The translations under genes were made by a program, and so were the position numbers. This document shows, one piece after another, positions 13,537 to 26,844 of a stretch of DNA of 33,636 bases (position 1 is the first letter of the stretch; the number at the start of each line of letters is the position of its first letter). Below the pieces are notes generated by a model. It did not search any database, had not been told where the DNA came from, and saw only the letters and a program-made list of their open reading frames with translations. Origin of the DNA: Saccoglossus kowalevskii (lineage: Eukaryota > Hemichordata > Enteropneusta > Harrimaniidae); the NCBI RefSeq assembly GCF_000003605.2, contig NW_003124262.1, positions 1 through 33,636 on the forward strand, given 5' to 3'.

Positions 13537-14578
13537 ACTTCATACCTGTATATTCCCACGTAATCTCATTTGTCTTGAATTTCATATTTGTTGTCGGACT
13601 TCATACATGTATATTCCCACGTAATCTCATTTGCCGTGAATTTCACATTTGTTGTCGAACTTCATACCTGTATATTTCCACGTAATCTCATTTGTCGTGA
13701 ATTTCATATTTGTTGTCGGACTTTATACCTGCATATTCCTACGTAATCTCATTTGTCGTGAATTTCATATTTGTTGTCGGACTTCATACATGTATATTCC
13801 CAAGTAATCTCATTTGTCTTGAATTTCATATTTGTTGTCGGAGTTCATACCTGTATATTTCCACGTAATCTCATTTGTCTTGAATTTCATATTTGTTGTC
13901 GGACTTCATACCTGTATATTCCCACGTAATCTCATTTGTCTTGAATTTCATATTTGTTGTCGGACTTCATACCTGTATATTTCCACGTAATCTCATTTGT
14001 CTTGAATTTCATATTTGTTGTCGGATTTCATACCTGTATATTTCCACGTAATCTCATTTGTCGTCAATTTCATATTTGTTGTCGGATTTCATACCTGTAT
14101 ATTCCCACGTAATCGCATTTGTCTTGAATTTCATATTTATTGTCGGACTTCATACATGTATATTCCCACGTAATCTCATTTGTCTTGAATTTCATATTTG
14201 TTGTCGGACTTCATACCTGTATATTCCCACGTAATCTCATTTGTCGTGAATTTCATATTTGTTGTCGGACTTCATACTTGTATATTCACGTAATCTCATT
14301 TGCCGTGAATTTCACATTTGTTGTCGAACTTCATACCTGTATATTTCCACGTAATCTCATTTGTCGTCAATTTCATATTTGTTGTCGGACTTCATACCTG
14401 TATATTTCCACGTAATCTCATTTGTCGTGAATTTCATATTTGTTGTCGCACTTCATACCTGTATATTCCCACGTAATCTCATTTGTCTTGAATTTCATAT
14501 TTGTTGTCGGACTTCATGCATGTATATTCCCACGTAATCTCATTTGTCTTGAATTTCATATTTGTTGTCGGACTTCAT
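13537..14578 (+). repeat. 1,042-bp block, copy 2; partner at 10673-11714
   Basis: This second copy carries cctgcatattcctacg near 13728, aatcgcattt near 14112, the 59-bp monomer near 14281 and gtcgcac at 14445, all shifted by exactly 2,864 bp. The right-hand part (a 59-bp acttg monomer followed by gtgaatttcacattt and tcgaac) also exists near 3490 and 9471, so this sub-block was copied at least four times in the first 14.6 kb. Confidence 0.9.
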
Positions 14579-14777
14579 ACCTGTATATTTCAACGTAAGC
14601 TCATTTGTCGTGAATTTCATATTTGTTGTCGGACTTCATACCTGTATATTTCCACGTAATCTCATTTGTCGTGAATTTCATATTTGTTGTCGGATTTCAT
14701 ACCTGTATATTCCCACGTAATCTCATTTGTCTTGAATTTCATATTTGTTGTCGGACTTCATACCTGTATATTCCCAA

Positions 14778-15691
14778 GTAATCTCATTTGTCTTGAATTT
14801 CCTATTTGTTGTCGGACTTCATACCTGTATATTCCCACGTAATCTCATTTGTCTTGAATTTCATATTTGTTGTCGGATTTCATACCTGTATATTCCCACG
14901 TAATCTCATTTGTCTTGAATTTCATATTTGTTGTCGGACTTCATACATGTATATTCCCACGTAATCTCATTTGTCTTTAATTTCATATTTGTTGTCGGAC
15001 TTCATACCTGTGTATTCCCACGTAATCTCATTTTTCTTGAATTTCATATTTGTTGTCGGACTTCATACTTGTATATTCACGTAATCTCATTTGTCTTGAA
15101 TTTCATATTTGTTGTCGGACTTCATACCTGTATATTCCCACGTAATCTCATTTGTCGTGAATTTCATATTTGTTGTCGGACTTCATACCTGTATATTCCC
15201 ACGTAATCTCATTTGTCGTGAATTTCATATTTGTTGTCGGACTTTATACCTGTATATTCCCGCGTAATCTCATTTGTCTTGAATTTCATATTTGTTGTCG
15301 GACTTCATACCTGTATATTTCCACGTAATCTCATTTGTCTTGAATTTCATATTTGTTGTCGGACTTCATACCTGTATATTCCCACGTAATCTCATTTTTC
15401 TTGAATTTCATATTTGTTGTCGGACTTCATACCTCTATATTCCCACGTAATCTCATTTTTCTTGAATTTCATATTTGTTGTCGGACTTCATACATGTATA
15501 TTCCCACGTAATCTCATTTGTCGTGAATTTCATATTTGTTGTCGGACTTTATACCTGTATATTCCCACGTAATCTCATTTGCCGTGAATTTCACATTTGT
15601 TGTCGAACTTCATACCTGTATATTCCCACGTAATCTCATTTGTCTTGAATTTCATATTTGTTGTCGGACTTCATACATGTATATTCCCACG
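14778..15691 (+). repeat. 914-bp block, copy 1; partners at 30322-31235 and 32508-32966
   Basis: The variant order here is cctattt at 14801, tcggatt, acatg, ctttaat near 14973, gtgta, a 59-bp acttg monomer near 15071, cccgcg near 15260, cctctat at 15432 and gtgaatttcacattt monomers. It recurs 15,544 bp downstream over 914 bp with no mismatch noticed. The first 459 bp recur again 17,730 bp downstream. A close but less exact relative lies at about 9.86-10.68 kb (offset 4,934 bp), lacking the cccgcg and cctctat changes. Confidence 0.88.
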
Positions 15692-15904
15692 TAATCTCAT
15701 TTGCCGTGAATTTCACATTTGTTGTCGAACTTCATACCTGTATATTTCCACGTAATCTCATTTGTCGTGAATTTCATATTTGTTGTCGGACTTTATACCT
15801 GTATATTCCTACGTAATCTCATTTGTCGTGAATTTCATATTTGTTGTCGGACTTCATACCTGTATATTCACGTAATCTCATTTGTCGTAAATTTCATATT
15901 TGTT

Positions 15905-16055
15905 GTCGGACTATCATCCCTGTATATTCCCCACGTAATCTAATTTGTCTTGAATTTCATATTTGTTGTCGGACTTTATACATGTATATTCCCACGTAAT
16001 CTCATTTGTCTTGAATTTCATATTTGTGTCGGACTTCATACCTTGTATATTCCCA
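15905..16055 (+). other. Irregular segment with clustered 1-bp indels
   Basis: Within about 150 bp the monomers show ggactatcatccctg (one inserted base plus a substitution), ttccccacg (one inserted C), ctaattt, tttgtgtcgg (one base missing) and ccttgtat (one inserted T). Such indels are nearly absent elsewhere. The left flank matches 29.5-30.0 kb up to 15912/29996 and then stops. The segment may be a rearrangement seam or a patch of residual base-calling error; the sequence alone cannot decide. Confidence 0.7.
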
Positions 16056-18124
16056 CGTAATCTCATTTTTCTTGAATTTCATATTTGTTGTCGGACTTCA
16101 TACTTGTATATTCACGTAATCTCATTTGTCTTGAATTTCATATTGGTTGTCGGACTTCATACCTGTATATTTCCACGTAATCTCATTTGTCGTCAATTTC
16201 ATATTTGTTGTCGGACTTCATGCATGTATATTCCCACGTAATCTCATTTGTCTTGAATTTCATATTTGTTGTCGGACTTCATACCTGTATATTTCCACGT
16301 AATCTCATTTGTCGTGAATTTCATATTTGTTGTCGGACTTCATACATGTATATTCCCACGTAATCTCATTTGTCTTGAATTTCATATTTGTTGTCGGACT
16401 TCATACCTGTATATTCCCACGTAATCTCATTTGTCTTGAATTTCATATTTGTTGTCGAACTTCTTACCTGTATATTTCCACATAATCTCATTTGTCGTCA
16501 ATTTCATATTTGTTGTCGGACTTCATACCTGTATATTCCCACGTAATCTCATTTGTCTTGAATTTCATATTTGTTGTCGGACTTCATACCTGTATATTTC
16601 CACGTAATCTCATTTGTCTTGAATTTCATATTTGTTGTCGGACTTCATACCTGTATATTTCCACGTAATCTCATTTGTCGTGAATTTCATATTTGTTGTC
16701 GGACTTCATACCTGTATATTCCCAAGTAATCTCATTTGTCGTGAATTTCATATTTGTTGTCGGACTTCATGCATGTATATTCCCACGTAATCTCATTTGT
16801 CTTGAATTTCATATTTGTTGTCGGACTTCATACATGTATATTCCAACGTAATCTCATTTGTCGTGAATTTCATATTTGTTGTCGAACTTCATACCTGTAT
16901 ATTCCCACGTAATCTCATTTTTCTTGAATTTCATATTTGTTGTCGGACTTCATACCTGTATATTCCCACGTAATCTCATTTTTCTTGAATTTCATATTTG
17001 TTGTCGGATTTCATACCTGTATATTCCCACGTAATCTCATTTGTCGTGAATTTCATATTTGTTGTCGGACTTCATACCTGTATATTCCCACGTAATCTCA
17101 TTTGTCTTGAATTTCATATTTGTTGTCGGACTTCATACCTGTATATTCCCACGTAATCTAATTTGTCTTGAATTTCATATTTGTTGTCGGACTTCATTCC
17201 TGTATATTCCCACGTAATCTCATTTGTCTTGAATTTCACATTTGTTGTCGGACTTCATTCCTGTATATTTCCACGTAATCTCATTTGTCTTAAATTGCAT
17301 ATTTGTTGTCGAACTTCTTACCTGTATATTCCCACGTAATCTCATTTGTCTTGAATTTCATATTTGTTGTCGGACTTCATTCCTGTATATTCCCAAGTAA
17401 TCTCATTTGTCTTGAATTTCATATTTGTTGTCGGTCTTCATACCTGTATATTCCCACGTAATCTCATTTGTCTTAAATTCCATATTTGTTGTCGGACTTC
17501 ATACATGTATATTCCAACGTAATCTCATTTGTCTTGAATTTCATATTTGTTGTCGGACTTCATACCTGTATATTCCCACGTAATCTCATTTGTCTTGAAT
17601 TTCATATTTGTTGTCGGACTTCATTCCTGTATATTCCCACGTAATCTCATTTGTCTTGAATTTCATATTTGTTGTCGGACTTCATTCCTGTATATTCCCA
17701 AGTAATCTCATTTGTCTTGAATTTCATATTTGTTGTCGGTCTTCATACCTGTATATTCCCACGTAATCTCATTTGTCTTAAATTGCATATTTGTTGTCGG
17801 ACTTCATACATGTATATTCCAACGTAATCTCATTTGTCTTGAATTTCATATTTGTTGTCGGACTTCATACCTGTATATTCCCACGTAATCTCATTTGTCT
17901 TGAATTTCATATTTGTTGTCGGACTTCATTCCAGTATATTCCCACGTAATCTCATTTGTCTTGAATTTCACATTTGTTGTCGAACTTCATAGCTGTATAT
18001 TTCCACGTAATCTCATTTGTCTTGAATTTCATATTTGTTGTCGGACTTCATTCCTGTATATTCCCACGTAATCTCATTTGTCTTGAATTTCATATTTGTT
18101 GTCGGACTTCATACCTGTATATTT

Positions 18125-19715
18125 CCACGTAATCTCATTTGTCTTGAATTTCATATTTGTTGTCGGACTTCATACCTGTATATTCCCACGTAATCTCATT
18201 TATTTTGAATTTCATATTTGTTGTCGGACTTCATACCTGTATATTCCAACGTAATCTCATTTGTCATGAATTTCATATTTGTTGTCGGACTTCATACCTG
18301 TATATTCCCACGTAATCTCATTTGTCGTGAATTTTATATTTGTTGTCGGACTTCATACCTGTATATTCCCACGTAATCTCATTTGTCGTGAATTTCATAT
18401 TTGTTGTCGGACTTCATACCTGTATATTCCCACGTAATCTCATTTGTCGTGAATTTCATATTTGTTGTCGGACTTCATACATGTATATTCCCAAGTAATC
18501 TCGATTGTCGTGAATTTCATATTTGTTGTCGGACTTCATACCTGTATATTTCCACGTAATCTCATTTGTCGTGAATTTCATATTTGTTGTCGGACTTCAT
18601 ACATGTATATTCCCACGTAATCTCATTTGTCTTGAATTTCATATTTATTGTCGGACTTCATACCTGTATATTTCCACGTAATCTCATTTGTCGTGAATTT
18701 CATATTTGTTGTCGGACTTCATACCTGTATATTCCCACGTAATCTCATTTGTCTTGAATTTCATATTTGTTGTCGGTCTTCATACCTGTATATTCCCACG
18801 TAATCTCATTTGTCTTGAATTTCATATTTGTTGTCGGACTTCATACCTGTATATTGCCACGTAATCTCATTTGTCGTGAATTTCATATTTGTTGTCGGAC
18901 TTCATACATGTATATTCCCACGTAATCTCGATTGTCGTGAATTTCATATTTGTTGTCGTACTTCATACCTGTATATTTCCACGTAATCTCATTTGTCGTG
19001 AATTTCATATTTGTTGTCGGACTTCATACCTGTATATTTCCACGTAATCTCATTTGTCTTGAATTTCATATTTGTTGTCGGACTTCATACATGTATATTC
19101 CCACGTAATCTCATTTGTCTTGAATTTCATATTTATTGTCGGACTTCATACCTGTGTATTCCCACATAATCTCATTTGTCGTGAATTTCATATTTGTTGT
19201 CGGACTTCATACCTGTATATTCCCACGTAATATCATTTGTCTTGAATTTCATATTTGTTGTCGGACTTCATACCTGTGTATTCCCACATAATCTCATTTG
19301 TCTTGAATTTCATATTTGTTGTCGGACTTCATACCTGTATATTCCCAAGTAATCTCATTTGTCTTGAATTTCATATTTGTTGTCGGTCTTCATACCTGTA
19401 TATTCCCACGTAATCTCATTTGTCTTGAATTTCATATTTGTTGTCGGACTTCATACCTGTATATTCCCACGTAATCTCATTTGTCTTGAATTTCATATTT
19501 GTTGTCGGACTTCATACCTGTATATTCCCACGTAATCTCATTTGTCTTAAATTGCATATTTGTTGTCGGACTTCATACATGTATATTCCAACGTAATCTC
19601 ATTTGTCTTGAATTTCATATTTGTTGTCGGACTTCATACCTGTATATTCCCACGTAATCTCATTTGTCTTGAATTTCATATTTGTTGTCGGACTTCATTC
19701 CTGTATATTCCCACG
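18125..19715 (+). repeat. 28-monomer partial tandem repeat, unit A (about 1.6 kb)
   Basis: This region matches 19833-21423 at an offset of 1,708 bp (28 x 61). Anchors are the tttattttgaa monomer (18197 versus 19905), the ctcgattg monomers (18500 and 18927 versus 20208 and 20635) and the cttaaattgcat monomer (19544 versus 21252). About ten differences are concentrated around 19.14-19.28 kb, where unit A has gtgta and cacata changes. Upstream of 18125 the alignment shifts to 29 monomers, because unit A has one extra monomer there: the agctg copies at 17991 and 19760 are 1,769 bp apart. Confidence 0.82.
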
Positions 19716-19832
19716 TTATCTCATTTGTCTTGAATTTCACATTTGTTGTCGAACTTCATAGCTGTATATTTCCACGTAATCTCATTTGTCTTGAATTTCA
19801 TATTTGTTGTCGGACTTCATTCCTGTATATTC

Positions 19833-21423
19833 CCACGTAATCTCATTTGTCTTGAATTTCATATTTGTTGTCGGACTTCATACCTGTATATTCCCACGTA
19901 ATCTCATTTATTTTGAATTTCATATTTGTTGTCGGACTTCATACCTGTATATTCCAACGTAATCTCATTTGTCGTGAATTTCATATTTGTTGTCGGACTT
20001 CATACCTGTATATTCCCACGTAATCTCATTTGTCGTGAATTTTATATTTGTTGTCGGACTTCATACCTGTATATTCCCACGTAATCTCATTTGTCGTGAA
20101 TTTCATATTTGTTGTCGGACTTCATACCTGTATATTCCCACGTAATCTCATTTGTCGTGAATTTCATATTTGTTGTCGGACTTCATACATGTATATTCCC
20201 AAGTAATCTCGATTGTCGTGAATTTCATATTTGTTGTCGGACTTCATACCTGTATATTTCCACGTAATCTCATTCGTCGTGAATTTCATATTTGTTGTCG
20301 GACTTCATACATGTATATTCCCACGTAATCTCATTTGTCTTGAATTTCATATTTATTGTCGGACTTCATACCTGTATATTTCCACGTAATCTCATTTGTC
20401 GTGAATTTCATATTTGTTGTCGGACTTCATACCTGTATATTCCCACGTAATCTCATTTGTCTTGAATTTCATATTTGTTGTCGGTCTTCATACCTGTATA
20501 TTCCCACGTAATCTCATTTGTCTTGAATTTCATATTTGTTGTCGGACTTCATACCTGTATATTGCCACGTAATCTCATTTGTCGTGAATTTCATATTTGT
20601 TGTCGGACTTCATACATGTATATTCCCACGTAATCTCGATTGTCGTGAATTTCATATTTGTTGTCGGACTTCATACCTGTATATTTCCACGTAATCTCAT
20701 TTGTCGTGAATTTCATATTTGTTGTCGGACTTCATACCTGTATATTTCCACGTAATCTCATTTGTCTTGAATTTCATATTTGTTGTCGGACTTCATACAT
20801 GTATATTCCCACGTAATCTCATTTGTCTTGAATTTCATATTTATTGTCGGACTTCATACCTGTATATTTCCACGTAATCTCATTTGTCGTGAATTTCATA
20901 TTTGTTGTCGGACTTCATACCTGTATATTCCCACGTAATCTCATTTGTCTTGAATTTCATATTTGTTGTCGGTCTTCATACCTGTATATTCCCACGTAAT
21001 CTCATTTGTCTTGAATTTCATATTTGTTGTCGGACTTCATACCTGTATATTCCCAAGTAATCTCATTTGTCTTGAATTTCATATTTGTTGTCGGTCTTCA
21101 TACCTGTATATTCCCACGTAATCTCATTTGTCTTGAATTTCATATTTGTTGTCGGACTTCATACCTGTATATTCCCACGTAATCTCATTTGTCTTGAATT
21201 TCATATTTGTTGTCGGACTTCATACCTGTATATTCCCACGTAATCTCATTTGTCTTAAATTGCATATTTGTTGTCGGACTTCATACATGTATATTCCAAC
21301 GTAATCTCATTTGTCTTGAATTTCATATTTGTTGTCGGACTTCATACCTGTATATTCCCACGTAATCTCATTTGTCTTGAATATCATATTTGTTGTCGGA
21401 CTTCATTCCTGTATATTCCCAAG
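19833..21423 (+). repeat. 28-monomer partial tandem repeat, unit B (about 1.6 kb)
   Basis: Unit B is the downstream copy of unit A and also the best partner of 868-2101. A third, degraded unit follows. The tttattttgaa marker recurs at 21918 (2,013 bp or 33 monomers later) and 22713, but the distances to the following ctcgattg markers are shortened by two and five monomers respectively. This shows internal deletions in whole-monomer steps. The cttaaattgcat marker also occurs twice 244 bp apart (21252 and 21496), a four-monomer duplication. Confidence 0.8.
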
Positions 21424-24400
21424 TAATCTCATTTGTCTTGAATTTCATATTTGTTGTCGGTCTTCATACCTGTATATTCCCACGTAATCTCATTTGTCTT
21501 AAATTGCATATTTGTTGTCGGACTTCATACATGTATATTCCAACGTAATCTCATTTGTCTTGAATTTCATATTTGTTGTCGGACTTCATACCTGTATATT
21601 CCCACGTAATCTCATTTGTCTTGAATTTCATATTTGTTGTCGGACTTCATTCCTGTATATTCCCACGTAATCTCATTTGTCTTGAATTTCACATTTGTTG
21701 TCGACCTTCATACCTGTATATTTCCACGTAATCTCATTTGTCTTGAATTTCATATTTGTTGTCGGACTTCATTCCTGTATATTCCCACGTAATCTCATTT
21801 GTCTTGAATTTCATATTTGTTGTCGGACTTCATACCTGTATATTCCCACGTAATCTCATTTGTCTTGAATTTCATATTTGTTGTCGGACTTCATACCTGT
21901 ATATTCCCACGTAATCTCATTTATTTTGAATTTCATATTTGTTGTCGGACTTCATACATGTATATTCCAACGTAATCTCATTTGTCGTGAATTTCATATT
22001 TGTTGTCGGACTTCATACCTGTATATTCCCACGTAATCTCATTTGTCGTGAATTTCATATTTGTTGTCGGACTTCATACATGTATATTCCCAAGTAATCT
22101 CGATTGTCGTGAATTTCATATTTGTTGTCGGACTTCATACATGTATATTTCCACGTAATCTCATTTGTCTTGAATTTCATATTTGTTGTCGGACTTCATA
22201 CCTGTATATTCCCACGTAATCTCATTTGTCTTGAATTTCATATTTGTTGTCGGACTTCATACCTGTATATTCCCACGTAATCTCATTTGTCTTGAATTTC
22301 ATATTTGTTGTCGGACTTCATACCTGTATATTCCCGCGTAATCTCATTTGTCTTGAATTTCATATTTGTTGTCGGACTTCATACCTGTATATTCCCACGT
22401 AATCTCATTTGTCTTGAATTTCATATTTGTTGTCGGACTTCATACCTGTATATTCCCAACGTAATCTCATTTGTCGTGAATTTCATATTTTGTTGTCGGA
22501 CTTCATACCTGTATATTCCCACGTAATCTCATTTGTCTTGAATTTCATATTTGTTGTCGGACTTCATTCCTGTATATTCCCACGTAATCTCATTTGTCTT
22601 GAATTTCATATTTGTTATCGGACTTCATACCTGTATATTTCCACGTAATCTCATTTGTCTTGAATTTCATATTTGTTGTCGGACTTCATACCTGTATATT
22701 CCCACGTAATCTCATTTATTTTGAATTTCATATTTGTTGTCGGACTTCATACCTGTATATTCCAACGTAATCTCATTTGTCGTGAATTTCATATTTGTTG
22801 TCGGACTTCATACCTGTATATTCCCACGTAATCTCATTTGTCGTGAATTTTATATTTGTTGTCGGACTTCATACCTGTATATTCCCACGTAATCTCATTT
22901 GTCGTGAATTTCATATTTGTTGTCGGACTTCATACCTGTATATTCACACGTAATCTCATTTGTCTTGAATTTCATATTTGTTGTCGGTCTTCATACCTGT
23001 ATATTCCCACGTAATCTCATTTGTCTTGAATTTCATATTTGTTGTCGGACTTCATACCTGTATATTGCCACGTAATCTCATTTGTCGTGAATTTCATATT
23101 TGTTGTCGGACTTCATACATGTATATTCCCACGTAATCTCGATTGTCGTGAATTTCATATTTGTTGTCGGACTTCATACCTGTATATTTCCACGTAATCT
23201 CATTTGTCGTGAATTTCATATTTGTTGTCGGACTTCATACCTGTATATTTCCACGTTATCTCATTTGTCTTGAATTTCATATTTGTTGTCGGACTTCATA
23301 CATGTATATTCCCACGTAATCTCATTTGTCTTGAATTTCATATTTATTGTCGGACTTCATACCTGTATATTTCCACGTAATCTCATTTGTCGTGAATTTC
23401 ATATTTGTTGTCGGACTTCATACCTGTATATTCCCACGTAATCTCATTTGTCTTGAATTTCATATTTGTTGTCGGTCTTCATACCTGTATATTCCCACGT
23501 AATCTCATTTGTCTTGAATTTCATATTTGTTGTCGGACTTCATACCTGTATATTCCCAAGTAATCTCATTTGTCTTGAATTTCATATTTGTTGTCGGTCT
23601 TCATACCTGTATATTCCCACGTAATCTCATTTGTCTTGAATTTCATATTTGTTGTCGGACTTCATACCTGTATATTCCCACGTAATCTCATTTGTCTTGA
23701 ATTTCATATTTGTTGTCGGACTTCATACCTGTATATTCCCACGTAATCTCATTTGTCTTAAATTGCATATTTGTTGTCGGACTTCATACATGTATATTCC
23801 CACGTAATCTCATTTGTCTTGAACTCCACATTTGTTGTCGAACTTCATACCTGTATATTCCCACGTAATCTCATTTGTCGTGAATTTCATATTTGTTGTC
23901 GGACTTCATACCTGTGTATTCCCACATAATCTCATTTGTCGTGAATTTCATATTTGTTGTCGGACTTCATACCTGTATATTCCCACGTAATCTCATTTGT
24001 CTTGAATTTCATATTTGTTGTCGGACTTCATACCTGTATATTTCCACGTAATCTCATTTGTCGTCAATTTCATATTTGTTGTCGGACTTCATGCATGTAT
24101 ATTCCCACGTAATCTCATTTGTCTTGAATTTCATATTTGTTGTCGGACTTCATACCTGTATATTTCCACGTAATCTCATTTGTCTTGAATTTCATATTTG
24201 TTGTCGGACTTCATACATGTATATTCCCACGTAATCTCATTTGTCTTCAATTTCATATTTGTTGTCGGACTTCATACCTGTATATTCCCACGTAATCTCA
24301 TTTGTCTTGAATTTCATATTTGTTGTCGGACTTCATACCTGTATATTTCCACGTAATCTCATTTGTCGTCAATTTCATATTTGTTGTCGGACTTCATACC

Positions 24401-25038
24401 TGTATATTCCCACGTAATCTCATTTGTCTTGAATTTCATATTTGTTGTCAGACTTCATACCTGTATATTCCCACGTAATCTCATTTGTCTTGAATTTCAT
24501 ATTTGTTGTCGGACTTCATACCTGTATATTTCCACGTAATCTCATTTGTCTTGAATTTCATATTTGTTGTCGGACTTCATACCTGTATATTTCCACGTAA
24601 TCTCATTTGTCGTCAATTTCATATTTGTTGTCAGACTTCATACCTGTATATTTCCACGTAATCTCATTTGTCTTGAATTTCACATTTGTTGTCGAACTTC
24701 ATACCTGTATATTCCCACGTAATCTCATTTGTCTTAAATTGCATATTTGTTGTCGAACTTCTTACCTGTATATTCCCACGTAATCTCATTTGTCTTGAAT
24801 TTCATATTTGTTGTCGGACTTCATTCCTGTATATTCCCAAGTAATCTCATTTGTCTTGAATTTCATATTTGTTGTCGGTCTTCATACCTGTATATTCCCA
24901 CGTAATCTCATTTGTCTTAAATTCCATATTTGTTGTCGGACTTCATACATGTATATTCCCACGTAATCTCATTTGTCTTGAATTTCATATTTGTTGTCGG
25001 ACTTCATACCTGTATATTCCCACGTAATCTCATTTTTC

Positions 25039-25679
25039 TGAATTTCATATTTGTTGTCGGACTTCATACCTGTATATTTCCACGTAATCTCATTTGTCGT
25101 GAATTTCATATTTGTTGTCGGACTTCATACCTGTATATTCCCACGTAATCTCATTTGTCTTGAATTTCATATTTGTTGTCGGACTTCATGCATGTATATT
25201 CCCACGTAATCTCATTTGTCTTGAATTTCATATTTGTTGTCGGACTTCATACCTGTATATTTCAACGTAAGCTCATTTGTCGTGAATTTCATATTTGTTG
25301 TCGGAATTCATACCTGTATATTTCCACGTAATCTCATTTGTCGTGAATTTCATATTTGTTGTCGGACTTCATACCTGTATATTCCCACGTAATCTCATTT
25401 GTCTTGAATTTCATATTTGTTGTCGGACTTCATACCTGTATATTCCCACGTAATCTCATTTGTCTTGAATTTCATATTTGTTGTCGGATTTCATACCTGT
25501 ATATTCCCACGTAATCTCATTTGTCTTGAATTTCATATTTGTTGTCGGACTTCATACATGTATATTCCCACGTAATCTCATTTGTCTTGAATTTCATATT
25601 TGTTGTCGGACTTCATACCTGTGTATTCCCACGTAATCTCATTTTTCTTGAATTTCATATTTGTTGTCGGACTTCATAC
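25039..25679 (+). repeat. Multi-monomer block, copy 2; partner at 45-685
   Basis: This is the partner of 45-685 at an offset of 24,994 bp. Just to its left, at about 25036, one T is missing in the ttttctgaa stretch. That shifts the offset by one base, and similarity then continues leftwards with a further substitution. Diagnostic shared variants are the gtaagctc monomer near 25268 and the tcggaattc monomer near 25301. Confidence 0.85.
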
Positions 25680-25828
25680 TTGTATATTCACGTAATCTCA
25701 TTTGTCTTGAATTTCATATTTGTTGTCGGACTTCATACCTGTGTATTCCCACGTAATCTCATTTTTCTTGAATTTCATATTTGTTGTCGGACTTCATACT
25801 TGTATATTCACGTAATCTCATTTGTCTT
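25673..25828 (+). repeat. Pair of 59-bp deletion monomers (the only close pair)
   Basis: Eighteen monomers in the window lack two bases in the tattcccacg stretch, giving tattcacg. They lie near 2641, 3491, 9471, 10138, 11417, 12941, 14281, 15071, 15861, 16107, 25681, 25801, 28485, 29948, 30615, 32255, 32790 and 33591. Fourteen also carry acttg and four carry acctg; three of the latter four are followed by gtcgtaaat. Here two occur 120 bp apart, each preceded by a gtgta/tttttc monomer, which indicates a local two-monomer duplication. None occurs from about 3.5 to 9.4 kb or from 16.1 to 25.7 kb. Confidence 0.85.
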
Positions 25829-26844
25829 GAATTTCATATTTGTTGTCGGACTTCATACCTGTATATTCCCACGTAATCTCATTTGTCGTGAATTTCATAT
25901 TTGTTGTCGGACTTCATACCTGTATATTCCCACGTAATCTCATTTGTCTTGAAATTCATAATTGTTGTCGGACTTCATACCTGTATATTCCCACGTAATC
26001 TCATTTGTCTTGAATTTCATATTTGTTGTCGGACTTTATACCTGTATATTCCCACGTAATCTCATTTGTCTTGAATTTCATATTTGTTGTCGGACTTTAT
26101 ACCTGTATATTCCCACGTAATCTCATTTGTCTTGAATTTCATATTTGTTGTCGGACTTCATACCTGTATATTCCCACGTAATCTCATTTGTCTTGAATTT
26201 CATATTTGTTGTCGGACTTTATACCTGTATATTCCCACGTAATCTCATTTGTCGTGAATTTCATATTTGTTGTCGGACTTCATACATGTATATTCCCACG
26301 TAATCTCATTTGTCTTGAATTTCATATTTGTTGTCGGACTTCATTCCTGTATATTCCCACGTAATCTCATTTGTCGTGAATTTCATATTTGTTGTCGGAC
26401 TTTATACCTGTATATTCCCACGTAATCTCATTTGTCTTGAATTTCATATTTGTTGTCGGACTTCATACCTGTATATTCTCACGTAATCTCATTTGTCGTG
26501 AATTTCATATTTGTTGTCGGACTTCATACCTGTATATTCCAACGTAATCTCATTTGTCGTGAATTTCATATTTGTTGTCGGACTTCATACCTGTATATTC
26601 CAACGTAATCTCATTTGTCTTGAATTTCATATTTGTTGCCGGACTTCATACCTGTATATTTCCACGTAATCTCATTTGTCGTGAATTTCATATTTGTTGT
26701 CGGACTTCATACCTGTATATTCCCACGTAATCTCATTTGTCTTGAATTTCATATTTGTTGTCGGACTTCATACCTGTATATTCCCACGTAATCTCATTTG
26801 TCTTGAATTTCATATTTGTTGTCGGACTTCATACCTGTATATTC

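Noticed and set aside
15905-16055. Transposon insertion or target-site duplication at the irregular segment
   Set aside because: The irregularity consists only of 1-bp indels and substitutions within recognisable monomers. There is no foreign sequence and no flanking duplication.
25539-25937. 132-codon open frame, and about twenty similar 63-92 codon frames on the + strand
   Set aside because: All are the satellite monomer read through in rotating phases. They use TTG starts, have no upstream signals, and are explained by the spacing of stop codons and the 59-bp monomers. No known domain is visible.
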